Source of the DNA: Rotaria sordida
Lineage: Eukaryota > Rotifera > Eurotatoria > Philodinida > Philodinidae
Assembly (NCBI GenBank): GCA_905250125.1
Contig: CAJNOL010000672.1
Coordinates: 1 to 64,000, forward strand
Direction: 5' to 3'
Length of the DNA: 64,000 bases
Shown here: positions 23,081-34,924 of the stretch, in pieces
How the letters are laid out: each line of letters starts with the position of its first letter
Position numbering within the stretch: position 1 is the first letter of the stretch
Position numbers and translations under genes: made by a program
Notes under the pieces: model-generated
Database searches by the model: none
What the model was told of the DNA's origin: nothing
The model's input: only the letters and a program-made list of their open reading frames with translations

Positions 23081-23327
23081 TCTATCAAGAAAAAAGAGAA
23101 CGTCTAGCACGTAATTCCACCTTTCATATTTAGTTTTAAGAAGAAAAGAAAAGAAAAACAGTTTAGCATAAATTGTCTAAAAAAAGATTTGATTGAACAT
23201 AGATGAGTAAAATATATGTTTGTCGTAGTCGTTGCTTAAGGTTTTTTTGGTTTATTTTGTGATTTTGGTGTGACTCTATAATATCAATATAAAATAAATT
23301 ATAATAATAGATCTATTTTAAATACGC
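22520..23327. other. Spacer containing a (CA)n tract and an assembly gap
   Basis: This lies between the divergent ends of the asparaginase and reticulon genes. Apart from the microsatellite it is AT-rich, with a T-run at about 22798-22815. I see no coding exon; the repetitive Cys-Val or Thr-His frames are translations of the microsatellite. Confidence 0.6.
22971..23077. repeat. (AC)n microsatellite with 10 unknown bases
   Basis: A pure CA dinucleotide array runs from about 22971 to 23077 and is broken by N at 23020-23029. The N run of exactly ten looks like a placeholder for an unresolved repeat length rather than a measured gap. Confidence 0.95.
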
Positions 23328-25084
23328 TTACTTAGCCAAAAGTTGGTTGATTTGATCGAGTACTTGCTTAGCTGTACGATCAATTGGTACCTGAGAAAAA
23401 CAAAAAAAAACAACAAATTATTTATAACTATAATTAAAAAATAATAAATTATTAACCTGATATACTTGGTAAATCTTTGGTACAGTAAATAAGAAAACTA
23501 AGCCAATAAGTACAAATGTTAATGCATTCATTGATAAACCAATATAGAAGAAGGCAAAAAGTATAACACCAAACTAAATTAAATATAAGAACATTTAAAT
23601 TTACAAATATACATATATCTATATAGATATTTATAAATATTCTTTACAATAATTGAAGTCGTTAAATTTTTCCATAAGAAAAGATTTCTTGAATGTTTTA
23701 ATACACTTGTTCCATTAACACGAATAGCATTAGCCAAATCGCGAGCCTTTTGTTCCGAAATAGACATATCAGGTGGAAACATTGAACTAAATATTTCAAA
23801 ACAAACAAAAATTCATTAACAATTTGTAAGATGTTACATCTTTTCTTACTCAAATATGTCATCCTGAGCACGTCCAACGAATGTCAACATGACATAATTA
23901 TATAATTTATAAAGACCAACGACAACAAGAGAAGCGAGTAACCAAAATGAAATAGCTGCCAAGGATGACAAAAACATAAATGTTATAATAACAGATAATA
24001 AAACACCAAAAACAAGGCCAGATAGAATTGGATTTCTCCAATAAATAAGATTATTGGCTAAAAATTGAGAAAATATATTTAAAACAACGAAATAAATGTT
24101 TATTTTTTGATTTTCATACCTGATTGTGGTACCATTTCGCTAACTCTTTTTCGTGCTCGAACAAGTGTATGACGAGTTTGTTCCCCTAAAACAAAAAAAG
24201 GGGAAATATACTTGGTTCTGTGCCAATAGGAAAATATAATCTCGTGAGTTTTCTCTCTTTTTTTCCTCGTTCGTCACAATACTAGAACGAAGAAAAAAAC
24301 ATCAATAGACTCAGTCCGAAGCACATCTATCATCATCCATGGACTTTTTTTTTTCTTTCTTGTTCCTTTTCTTTTTTTTTGCTTCATGCTCTGGTGTTTT
24401 TTTCCCCCATTCGGATTTTGTATGAGCAGCAACGGATGATGGCGACAACGAAATTACTAAAGGGAAATCATGATAAATAGCACGCATACAATTATATATA
24501 GAACTATCTGTCATTTGACTGTTTGCAAGTTCCATGAAAGAAGAACATGTGCACAACATTTCTTTCACTTGAGAATATGCTATAGATTGGCTCAGTCAGA
24601 TTTAATCTACGTAAATTGACGTCGTGCTTGACGACCACCAAACCACATACTAAAGAGTGGAAACGAGAAGAAACGTTGCCAAAGATAATTCATGTTTAAT
24701 ACGAAAAAAAGACGTCAAGGTTATATTTTGTCTATTAATATCAATTCTCAAGAATAATTTTCTTTAGTTATGTGAAAAGAATATTGTCTATGTGACTAAG
24801 TAGAATTGAATCGAAGCAGATCAAAGACATATAGAGACATCGACAAAGTTTGATATATTTAACTTACAATGTTGTTGTACGAGTTTTTTTGCCTTTGAAA
24901 CAATGTTTTCAGCTTGTTGTTGACCTTGTTGTAATTCCGTTTTTCCTTTATAAGCAAATGAATCAGCAACTGGATTATAGTTTGGATTCGATGAATTTAT
25001 TGTTGGTGTCTCACTGTTATCATTCGATGGTCTATTATTCCAATTATCTGTTGTTGAATCAGCATCATAATTATGAGAATCCAT
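23328..25084 (-). CDS. Reticulon family protein (ER-shaping)
   Basis: Reticulons insert hairpin membrane segments in the outer leaflet of the ER and bend it into tubules. Six exons join in phase: 25084-24868, 24185-24120, 24057-23850, 23786-23648, 23573-23457 and 23390-23328 (810 nt, 269 residues). The N-terminal 70 residues are polar and Asn/Ser-rich. The reticulon domain begins at ANNLIYWRNPILSGLVFGVL, with the first hydrophobic hairpin (SVIITFMFLSSLAAISFWLL), a loop of about 65 residues, then the second hairpin (FGVILFAFFYIGLSMNALTF, VLIGLVFLFTVPKIYQVY), and a short tail QVPIDRTAKQVLDQINQLL. The last motif corresponds to the RTN region following VPVIYE-H-QID. The tail lacks the KKxx ER signal of vertebrate reticulons. 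Intron 1 (682 nt) carries a small ORF. Confidence 0.88.
24607..24693 (-). CDS. 28-codon ORF inside the first intron of the reticulon gene
   Basis: ATG at 24693 to TAG at 24607 encodes 28 residues: MNYLWQRFFSFPLFSMWFGG, then RQARRQFT. The first part is aromatic and hydrophobic, the end strongly basic. This is unlike the low-complexity products of the surrounding intron. Splicing it into the reticulon frame fails with the GT donor next to its end (phase 2 versus required phase 1). It could be a microprotein, an alternative first exon, or chance. Confidence 0.3.
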   Translation of the reverse strand: MNYLWQRFFSFPLFSMWFGGRQARRQFT

Positions 25085-26727
25085 TTATAACGAAATTTTG
25101 GTGTTTTTTAAAATACAATGAAAAATATCTGAAAATATAAAAATAAAGATCAAAGTCCCTAGTTATTGATGAGTCACAATGTCTATGAGAAAGGAAAGAA
25201 AGGTAGATGAAGCAGATATATATATACTGTGTCCTAGTTTAACTTCATTGAAACTAGTGTGGGCGAGTTATGAAATGCGAAAGGAGAGAAAATGATTCTT
25301 CGAGCGACACACTACTATACCAACGCGGCGGACGGAGTATTCTTTTGCTTCGCTTCATCTATCTCTCTCTCTCTTTCTGTCTATTTTATTGTTGGTTGGC
25401 AAAGCTGCACGTCGATGTTTCTCTTATTAGCTACTAAAAGTCGAAGCACACACGTACACACGTATATATATATATATATATATACAAAAGATCGATGAAA
25501 AGACAAACAAAGGCAAAGAGACAGAAAGAAAAAGGAAAATGTAATCATTACATCTTCTATTGTGTTCAGTTTTGCGGTATGAGCAATTTTTACAACGATA
25601 TATACGATTGATAAATAATCGAACGAAATATAACTAACAAATATATATGTCAATAAAACGGAGGACACGATGAAATTGAATCTTTTCTTTCGTATTTTCG
25701 ATATGTCTGGCTGTTAGATATTAATATGAATGATTACATATTTATAAAATAATTATTTTTTTTTTCTATCATAAATGCAGTAAAATAAGATACGCAATAG
25801 GTGAAGTTTTGAATCGAACCTTCGAGAAGTATTTAAGAATGCTAAACAAATAGAAAAAGATAAGAAACGACGAGCTATAATATTTTTTTATTATCTAATT
25901 CAAACTTCAAGTAAGAAACTAAAGCTACGAACGACAAACTCACTTAATTACATCAAAATTCTGTACATGACTAAACTCTTTGCTTAGTAAAATGGAATAC
26001 GGAATAAAAAAAAGAATCTCTTAATAGTTTTTCATCATTTATAATAGTTGATTCAGTACAGTAGCTGGGTTTTTTTCCTTGTATAAAAATGACTATTAAT
26101 AAATATTTCAAAGGTGACTTTGCTGATAAATATATGCAAACATATGTCACGCTTTCACCATTTGGCCTAGACACCTCACATTGAAAAATATAATAAGTCC
26201 AAGGTAATTGAATAATGAATAATCAAGTCTGATTCATGCGTCTTACAAGGACATAATAATAATAAAATTTGCTGGTTGGTGTACAGTTTAGCACCCAATT
26301 AGATCCTGCAACTAAACAAAAACTTAATGATTTGGATTTGTGTAAGCAATGACGCATATTTACGAAGTATATAACAACCAATAGGAAGTAGCAACACTAA
26401 AATTCGTACTTTGCCAATCTATAATTATAATTTAGATGTCGCAAAAGTAATAATTTTATTTCTAAAATATTCAATTATTCTTAAATATATATTTATAATC
26501 TTGATTAATAGAAAAATACACTAAAATAACTAGAATTATTCAATTATGTTGGACATTGCTTAGCAACTTACATATATAAGATGTCTATTATGTTCTATTA
26601 AAAGTAAAGAAAAGAGAATGGTAACTTGAACAAAAAAAAAGAAAACAAAATCGATCGAAATTTTCATTTAAACTTTGACATTTGTGTTATTTCATTTAAA
26701 ACTTTTGATTTGTTTTCTTCATTGATC
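25085..26727. other. Intergenic region between divergent genes
   Basis: This separates the reticulon start (-) from the repeat-protein start (+) and likely carries both promoters. It includes a (TA)n tract at about 25462-25484. No coding exon or transposon ends were recognised. Confidence 0.5.
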
Positions 26728-27676
26728 ATGACTACAACGTTAAGTTCGGAATCAGCTAATTGGATTTTACCATCTGTTCCAACAACATTAATATCAACAA
26801 TACCAAATTATGAAGAATCCTTACCGATTCGTGTTAATCATGACGGTATACAAAATTATATTAAAAATCGTGGTACTTTAAATTTAACTAAATGGGCGAT
26901 TGAAGGTAAAAAAATGTCAACAGAACACGATAGTTTCCCAGTACCGCCACCTAAAGTATTTGGATCTGATGCAATGCGAAATTATACACAAAGTCGTGGT
27001 TCAGCACCAAATCTTATTTATGGTAATCTTGACCCACCTAATCCTCATCATCATTTTCGTGTTAAAAGAGAAGGTCGTGCTAATTATGACAGAAATCACC
27101 ATACACATATGAAAACATTATTAGAAAGTTATGGAAAATTACCTGTACCTGCACAACCAATGCCTCATATAAAAGGCGAAGTAAATTTATAACTCTATTA
27201 AATTTTATTTAATAAAAAATTTAATTATCATTTTTTTTTGTTAGATGGCTTCTAATCTCTTTTATACACATCAAAAAGGTTATATGGGTCAAATTATAAA
27301 TAATTATGGTAATCTTCCACTGTCACCAAAACCAGTACCACATGTAAAAGGTGATGCAGCTGAAATGAATTTGCAAAATAGTTATGGGCATTCACATATA
27401 CTTGAACATAACATTCATAATCGTCCACCATCAGTAGAACCACATGTGAAAGGTATTCAAGCACATTTAAATTATGATATGGGACGAGGTCGTCTTGTTG
27501 ATAAACTTTTTCATGAATATGGCAAGTTACCAAGATCTGCTCGAACTGCACCAAAAGTTAAATTTGATGGTGTTCAAAATTTCAATCAAGCTCAAGGTAT
27601 TGCAATGCGTAAAACAATATCACAATGTCCACCATCAAATCGTCATCTCGAACGATCACAATCAGTACTATCATGA
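26728..27676 (+). CDS. Unrecognised repeat protein with YGxLP motifs
   Basis: Two exons, 26728-27180 and 27245-27676, join in phase 0 (885 nt, 294 residues). ATG 26728 is preferred because the upstream extension of the frame is Lys/Phe-rich low complexity. The protein is built of five to six degenerate units of about 40 residues with the core P-x-P-x-V-K-G-x-x-x-x-x-N, then a helix-like stretch ending in YGKLP or YGNLP (for example LLESYGKLPVPAQPMPHIKG; IINNYGNLPLSPKPVPHVKG; LFHEYGKLPRSARTAPKVKF). It is basic and His/Asn-rich, with no signal peptide or membrane segment. Short Pro-Gly repeats with conserved spacing suggest a protein that binds along a filament, such as a ciliary microtubule, but that is inference. 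The LEKR1-like gene follows 208 bp downstream on the same strand. Confidence 0.75.
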
Positions 27677-27884
27677 TTTCAAATACTCTTCTTTTTTTTG
27701 TTTTGTTTTTAATCTTCCATTTATTTTGTATTTATAATAGATATGTGTTAACTTTTTTTTTTCTTTTACTTTATAAGAAAAAAAGATTGTTCTTTCACAT
27801 ATTTAATTTTATCATCAAAAATTGAAAATCTCATTGATTTCTAGTTTTTTTTTTCTTTTATCTCCTTTTTGTCTTGTTTTAGAC

Positions 27885-30800
27885 ATGCAAGAACCAGAAC
27901 GTTTTGAACGTTATACACCAAAGTTTCCTTTACCGGTCGATATAACAAGCATGTCTCGTCAAGATACTATTTGTCAATTTTGTGGTATTTCTTATTTAAT
28001 TCATAATGAAATAAAAGCACTAGAGATTAAATGTCAAAAACTCGAAGCTGATTTAACTTATTATACTGGTATAAGTTCACGTGAAGCTGCTCTAGAACAA
28101 TTATTACAAACTGAGCGAACACGTATTACTGATCTCGAATCGGCTGTCTCAATTAATAGTCACAAGTATTTTTGTACAGTGTAATTTGTCTCTTGAAAAT
28201 CTGTGTGTGTGTGTGTGTTTTTTGTTTCTTGTAGACTCAATGAAATGACAAGAAAACGTCAATTAGCACAAGATCAATTAGAACAATCAAAAATTGCTCA
28301 TCAAGAAACAAAGTATAAATCATTCTTGAATATTACTATACATAAAGCTTTTTTTTTATTATTTTATTTTATGTAATTTAAAGATTGGCATTGTCACAAT
28401 GTTCATCGAATACTCGGGCAACATGTACTCAAATACAGCATATTCGAAAAGAACATTCATCTTTAAAAGATTTCTATTTAAAAGAGATTAAAAATTGGAA
28501 AACATATTTTTCAACCATTGAAATGGCATTACAAAAAGGTATTAATATAATTAATCGAATTAATTATTTATTTTTTTTAAAATTTAATCAACAGAAATAC
28601 AAACAACCATAGATAAATACACTAAACAAATGAACAATTATCAAACAGAAACTGAAAGATATCAACAACAAATGAAGTATGAATAATTGATGTTCAATAA
28701 ATTATAAAATTTCTTTGTCTTTTTTTCTCTAGTGAAACAAATAAATCCTTACGAGATTTTCAAATTAAATATCAACAATTACAACTTGAATCAAAAGAAT
28801 CTCATACTAAGTATGAAATTTCTTTGTTTAATATTTATAATTATTGATCTTTAAATAGAACACAGAATGATTTGGAAGCAGCTCGAAAAGAAATTCAAAT
28901 TCATCAAAATGAACTTTCACGTTTACATCAACAAATATCACAAATCGAACATATTCGATTACAATTACAAAATGAATTAGAACAAACAAAACAACAATGT
29001 CGACAATTAGAACAAAAAATATTAGATAAAGATGAATCCAAAAAAAATGTCGATCTTCTCATTGATCAATATCGACAACAATTAACAAATGAAAAAGAAC
29101 TTCGAATAAGTAAACTTTTTTGATTATTTAATTTTAGTACATATTGTATAATCATCAAACATTTTTTTTTGTTTTTGTAGAAACAGATTCTGAATTAGAA
29201 AATGTTCGATCAAAACTTATTAAGTTAACAAATGAACATGAAGAATTGAATATAACTAAAAAAGAATTTGAAACAAATGAATTAAATACTCGACGAAAAA
29301 TGGACGAAGTCAATCGATCACGACAGGCTATTCTTGATCGTACAAGAGATGAATATGAAAAATTATTAGGAAAATATAATGATCTCGATGAAGTTTATCG
29401 TGAACTTGTTAATATTCGAGAAAAAGAGACTTGTAAGAATCTCGTTTATTTGTTCAAATTCATTTTAAAAAAAATCTATTTCTTTTTTTCTTTCTTTCAA
29501 TTATTGTAGTAGAATCTGAAATGATTCGTCGTGAACTTGAACGTTTACATAATGAAAATATTGAATTAACTAAACAACGCGAAACACTTAATATTACACA
29601 TGATATTCAAATAAAAAAAGTTCATGATACTTATGCTATTAAATTACATGAAGCTGAACAATGGCCTGATCGTCTTCAAACAGAATTAAATCATCAACGC
29701 GAACAGCATCGAATACAAATGATTGAACTTGAACGTCAACTTAAAAAAAATTTTACTATCGTTAGTAAATTTAATTATTTGAAAAATATCTCCGTTGAAT
29801 GCAAAAGTTTATTAAACGCATATACATACATTTAATCGCTATAACATGACATGCATAGGAATAGGTTACAGAGTAAACTGTACAATTCGAACGTACATAC
29901 TTTGCTTGATAAGATGAATTTCTTCACCATTCGATGATCTATTTACACTAGGAATGCAATCAAAACTGAAAGATATAATGATCATCTAATAACTAGTAGG
30001 CGAGTGTGAACATGAATACAAAAAACTGTAGATGAATTCGAAAAATCAATTAAGATTTTTGAACTAATATAGTATGGACATATGAAAGCGATTTCATTTT
30101 AATGCAAAGTAAATAAACAAATAACGAACGAGGAAAAAACTTAAATTCTTGTATGAAGCAACATGCACACCAAAAAAATGACAGAAATTTGTATGCCAAC
30201 GCAGAATCGCTTTGATAATAATTTTCGTAAATATGATCATTTTGCATTGACATGCAGAATTTAGCGAAATTCGAGTCATTTTGCACGTACACGTCAATAG
30301 CACTTTGGCATTTACATGCGAATCATATACAGAATGATCCAAAAGTCATCAGACAGTTTTTGATTACGCATAACTTTTGATAGAAACAAGAAAGAGAGCT
30401 GCGGTTTTCACTGTTGAAAAGAGGAGATTGAGGTGCATCGAACCATATAACAGACATAATATTTCAAAAACATTTTTACGTGGATTTTGAAAAACTAAGA
30501 TTTTCGAAGTTCCCATAGCATTTTAAATTTTAAGTACATCAATTTGTTTAATCGTGGTTTTTTTAAAACCCTCCCAAAAGAAAATTATGAATATTATGTT
30601 TCTTATATAGTTCGATGCTTCCAATTCTCTTGTTTTCAACAGTGAAAAACCGTAACTTTCTTTCTTGTTTCTATTAAAAGTTATTCGCAATCAAAAAACT
30701 GTCTGGTGACTTTTAAATCACTCTGTATCTTGTATAAACATGTAAGAATGTTGCGTGCAACTATTCTCAAGGATAAGAGTCATACACATTCTCGCATGTT

Positions 30801-32095
30801 TTGCTTAAAAATATTAAAAAAAAATTGTATTTCTATACATGGGTTTGTGACATGTAAGGTTATTCATGTGTTATTGTCTTGAGTTTATGCTCCACAAGTG
30901 TAACTATTTGAAATAGATTACGCCTGCATGTATAAGATACAATGACTTGAGAGATATTTTGCAAGTAAACATGAATTTCTGAAAATTCTCCTAGAAATAG
31001 TCGCATTTTTTCAAGCTTTCACGTTTGACTGGGATCAAATAATTAAAATATGTTTAGGAATTAGATATTGAAAAACAAAAAACAAGTGGTCTTTTACGTA
31101 AATATGAAAAAGATAGTGATCATTCGACACAAAAACTTCGATATGAATTAATTTCAACTGAAAAAGTATCTATTGAACAACGACAATATTATGAACAGCA
31201 AATTGAACAACTTCAACGAGATAAAAATGATTTAAAAAAAGAATTAGATACATTAAGAGATGTATTAAAAGAATTACATGAACAAATTAGTAAGGAAAAC
31301 AAAATAATAATGATTAATAAGAATTTTTCAACTATGTCCTTTTATAGATAATCAACATGCAATAAACAACGACCAAATAAATACTTTGAAGTTAAAAGAA
31401 GATTTATTAGCGAAAGAAACAAATCTTTTTCAAGCACAATCAATTATAAATGAATTGAAAAAAGAATTAGAACAAGCACGAGAAGAAGTAATTCATACAT
31501 TTATTGAAGTATATGAAATTTCATTTTTTTTAAACAATATAGATGATAACTTTACAAGAAACTGTACATAAAGAATGTACAGAACGTGAACAATTAAAAG
31601 ATTCACTTATTGAAGCACGTCAACAATTATTAGCAATGAAAAAAAATGGTATCAATAGAGAAGAAAATCTAGTTTAACTTCTAATTGTTTTTTTTTTATG
31701 TAGGTGTTCTCAGTGGAAAGACAGGTCGATCTCTTCATTCTCCACCTGTAGCTTTTGAAGAAATTGAACGCCGTGTCTCTGGTCCTCTTCCAATTTCTCA
31801 TCAACAAAATCAACAATATCCGTCTATAGTTCATAACCAAAATTCTTCCTTCGTTCAATCTGAACCATCAACACGTGATAATACTTTACCGGGTGATACT
31901 GCTGATTTGATGGCTCGACCAATGTCATCATCTTACGGTGTACCATATCGTCATAAACCTCTGCCACCTATTAATCCACAACAACTACAACAACAGCAAC
32001 AAGGTCGTCGTGGAAGTGTTCCATCAACAAACAAAGCAGAACAATTACTGGAAAATCAACGACGAATTGCTCGTTTTATTAAACATATTAAATAA
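27885..32095 (+). CDS. LEKR1: Coiled-coil protein related to LEKR1
   Basis: Twelve exons join in phase: 27885-28165, 28235-28312, 28384-28538, 28595-28676, 28733-28810, 28859-29109, 29181-29432, 29510-29760, 31058-31289, 31348-31487, 31543-31648 and 31704-32095 (2,298 nt, 765 residues). The N-terminus reads PKFPLPVDITSMSRQDTICQ and continues FCGISYLIHNEIKALE. A short Pro motif followed by a CxxC knuckle is, from memory, how LEKR1 (leucine-, glutamate- and lysine-rich protein 1) begins. About residues 45-620 are nearly continuous coiled coil, rich in Glu, Gln and Lys. The C-terminal 140 residues are disordered, Ser/Pro/Gln-rich, with a QLQQQQQ run. Biochemical function is not established; a cytoskeletal or centrosomal role is inference. 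Intron 8 (1,297 nt) carries a Tc1-type MITE; other introns are 46-73 nt. Confidence 0.75.
30330..30725. mobile_element. Tc1/mariner-type palindromic MITE in a LEKR1 intron
   Basis: The left end CAGAATGATCCAAAAGTCAT (30330) pairs with the complement of ATGACTT/GTGACTTTTAAATCACTCTG ending at 30725. Flanking TA lies at 30328-30329 and 30726-30727. The inverted arms are about 160-190 bp (CAGACAGTTTTTGATTACG against CAATCAAAAAACTGTCTGG, and GGTTTTCACTGTTGAAAA against TTTTCAACAGTGAAAAACC). The loop centres near 30540. There is no ORF, and it lies wholly within intron 29761-31057. Confidence 0.85.
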
Positions 32096-32881
32096 ATCAA
32101 TTTATTCGAACTTATATTTAACAGATCAATAAATCCGAGCTTTACTTTTGATCACTTATTTCTTCGATATATATCATCGAGCTTGTTTTTTTTATTGGTA
32201 TATTTTTTGTTTCACTCATTCCAAGGGAGCTTTATTTTTTTGTTTTTGTTTTTTGATTTAATTTATATTCTTATAATCTCATTACTGGGTAATCTCTTCT
32301 GATGATTGTTGTTTTTATTTTTGGTGTATTCACATTAAACCTCAACCTAAGTCGCTGTGACATATTGTAATTTCTGATTGTCAATATTCAAATAGATGAT
32401 TCTTCTCAATATATATAAACAATCTCAAAATTCAATTAATTTTATATCAGTAATTTAGTATAAGTTGAAATTCATCCTGACAAATTATTTTCTTATTCAA
32501 ATTTGACCATTCAATACTATACACACAACACCATGAAACTTTTTAGTGTCTCAGATAGCATGAAATAAAATTACATTTAATGAGTGTAAAGCATCTTTTC
32601 GATCCATGTTATGATTTGATACGATGAGACATTTTCTTGCTAGTATGAAATTATTATTTTGTAAATATATTTGTTAACGAAAAACAAGGTTGAATGGTAT
32701 CAATGGGATTAAATCAAATAGATTATGATCACATTCAATGATTTTCATACACAAAGGTCATGTTTTTTTTTTCTTTATTAGAAGATAACCTTTTCAATAA
32801 CAGTTATAAAGGAGAGTGTTGTGATTGATTTTTTCAATTTTTTATTATTGTAATTTTGACTAGGTAAAGGGATCTCCTTCA
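32096..32881. other. Spacer; from about 32205 it is the left part of a segmental duplication
   Basis: From about 32205 to 32780 the sequence matches 46409-47245 in direct orientation (shared blocks such as TTTGTTTCACTCAT, ATTCTTATAATCTCATTA and AATAGATGATTCTT against AACAGATGATTCTT), with roughly 80-85% identity by eye. No coding exon was seen. The promoter of the MFS gene should lie at its right end. Confidence 0.7.
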
Positions 32882-34297
32882 ATGTCGCCTTTACTTCGCT
32901 CTGCCATAATTAAAGCTTACTGGCGTTTATTACCACTTCTATTTCTTTCATATATCATTGCTTATGTTGATCGAAATAATGTTTCATTGGCTAAACTTAA
33001 AATGATCAATGATTTACCATCATTTCGTCATCGAACAGAAACTATATTTGCTCTTGGTCAGGCAGCCTTTTTTATTGGCTATTTACTTCTTGAAATTCCT
33101 GGTACATTAATAGTTGAAAAATGGAGTGCGCGTAAATGGATTTGTCGTATTATGATTACTTGGGGTATTTTAGCTTCATTAACAGCAATTGTCACACAAC
33201 CATGGCATTTTTATTTAATTCGTTTTTTACTTGGTCTTGCTGAAGCTGGTTTCTTTCCAGGTGCTGTCGTCTATTTAACTCATTGGTTTCCAGCACAAGC
33301 AAGAGCTCGAGCGCTTTCTCTATTTTTTATTGCTGCACCAATCGCTCAATTCATCAGTCCAAAAATATCCTATTATTTTCTTCGTATGGGTACTATCGAA
33401 AATGGTATCTACTATAGAACATTATTTAAACTTAAAGGTTGGCAATGGATGTATATCATTTGGGGTATACCGGCAGTGATAATTGGTATTATTGTTTTAT
33501 TTTTTTTGATTGATCGACCGAAAGATGCGAATTGGTTGAGTGAAGAAGAATGCCAAGTACTAGAAACAGAATTATCACATGAATTAGTACGTCAACAAGT
33601 AGCTGGTGGTCATTTAACATTATTGCAAGCTTTACGTCATAATAAAGTACTTCTTCTTGCTATTGCTTATTTTTTTATTGTAACAGGTAATTATGGTGTC
33701 GATCTCTTTTTGCCAACTATTCTTCATGATTGGTATCATCCAAGTGATGGTCTTCTTACATGGTTATTAATGATTCCACCACTTGGTGCTCTTATTGGAA
33801 TATTAGTTATTGGATTTAGTTCAGATCGAACTAAAGAACGACGTTTTCATACTGCTATACCTATTCTTATAGGTGCAATTGGACTTGGTTTAACATTAAT
33901 TCGACAACAACCACTATTTACAATGATTATTCTTTTTACAGTTGCATCGATTGGTACTAAAGCTTATTTGCCAGCATTTTGGTCATTACCAAGTTTATTT
34001 TTAAGTGAATCAGCCGCTGCTGGTTCTATTGGTCTCATTAATTCAATTGGTAATCTTGGTGGTGGTGTCGGACCTATTCTTTTAGGTGTCTTCAAAGATC
34101 GTACTGGATCATTTTTTCTTGGTATTCTTTTATTGTCTATATCGATGTGTTTGACATCTGTGATTATTATGATTCTTCGTTTCGATCGACATCGTCAACG
34201 AGAACTTCATAAAAATACACAACAATTAACTATGTCAGACATAAATGAAAAGTTGATAACAAATACAAGACAAACAGAAAATAGTACAGAATTCTGA
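32882..34297 (+). CDS. MFS transporter, bacterial-type anion:cation symporter family; possible horizontal transfer
   Basis: A single uninterrupted exon of 471 codons encodes a 12-TM major facilitator of the ACS family, which carries organic anions such as hexuronates, tartrate or phthalate with protons. TM1 is followed by SYIIAYVDRNNVSLAKL, TM4-5 by RFLLGLAEAGFFPGAVVYLT and HWFPAQARARALSLFF, and the central repeat motif is GFSSDRTKERR. A second half follows (LPSLFLSESAAAGSIGLINS, GNLGGGVGPILLGVFKDRTG). Order and spacing match bacterial and fungal ACS carriers. The substrate cannot be told. It has no introns, while neighbours have 1-17, but its codon use is as AT-rich as theirs, so any transfer is old. 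In the homologous segment near 47245 the gene is absent. Confidence 0.9.
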   Translation: MSPLLRSAIIKAYWRLLPLLFLSYIIAYVDRNNVSLAKLKMINDLPSFRHRTETIFALGQAAFFIGYLLLEIPGTLIVEKWSARKWICRIMITWGILASLTAIVTQPWHFYLIRFLLGLAEAGFFPGAVVYLTHWFPAQARARALSLFFIAAPIAQFISPKISYYFLRMGTIENGIYYRTLFKLKGWQWMYIIWGIPAVIIGIIVLFFLIDRPKDANWLSEEECQVLETELSHELVRQQVAGGHLTLLQALRHNKVLLLAIAYFFIVTGNYGVDLFLPTILHDWYHPSDGLLTWLLMIPPLGALIGILVIGFSSDRTKERRFHTAIPILIGAIGLGLTLIRQQPLFTMIILFTVASIGTKAYLPAFWSLPSLFLSESAAAGSIGLINSIGNLGGGVGPILLGVFKDRTGSFFLGILLLSISMCLTSVIIMILRFDRHRQRELHKNTQQLTMSDINEKLITNTRQTENSTEF

Positions 34298-34924
34298 GGA
34301 TCTATAGTTTTGTAGAACTATCAAGAAAAATAAAATATTGATTTCTATCATCATAATATGATTTATTTTAATGATGACAATTCTCATATAATTGACTCTC
34401 ATGGAAAACAAATCCTTTGGTAAATATTTTCTTTCATGTTGTTAATTGGATGGTTAATCAACATATCTAAATAGAAATTTTAATTATCACTATTGATTCC
34501 TTTTTTTTTTAATTTATATTTTAAACAGAATATCTAAATATCTTTCTTTACGGTTTACTCGTTTTCGAACTAATGTGCATATTAAAAAGTGCACAAATAT
34601 ATAATGATTAAAAGCAATTAAAAGAATTATATTAACGAGCCGAACATAAAATCAAAGAAAACAATTATAACTATCACATAACATGAGCACAGAAAAACAA
34701 CATATAAATACTAAACAAACAACTGAGTCAAATTCAAAAAGAAAACAAGGTAAATGCAAATGATAAATAAAAAAGAGAAGACATTTAAGTTAGGAAATAA
34801 AGAGAATTTACAATGACGAGATAAGACATTACTAAATCTAACATATTAAATGAAAAAAAAATAACAATAATAACGGTCAATAAAAATAAATTTCTCTGTT
34901 ATTTTTTTAATGGATTCTTTAGTA
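34298..34924. other. Spacer, in part duplicated at 47245-47720
   Basis: Homology with the second segment resumes near 34471 (ATTTTAATTATCACTATTGA, compare 47247) and continues through the 3' flank of the neurobeachin-like copy. No gene was seen. The identity is visibly lower than in the coding part that follows. Confidence 0.65.

Noticed and set aside
22828-23133. Overlapping open frames of Cys-Val or Thr-His repeats
   Set aside because: They are translations of the CA microsatellite and cross an N gap.
24311-24568. Minus-strand frame of 85 codons with a Lys-rich end, in the reticulon intron
   Set aside because: The tail is a translated A-run, there is no splice support in phase with the reticulon exons, and no domain is seen.
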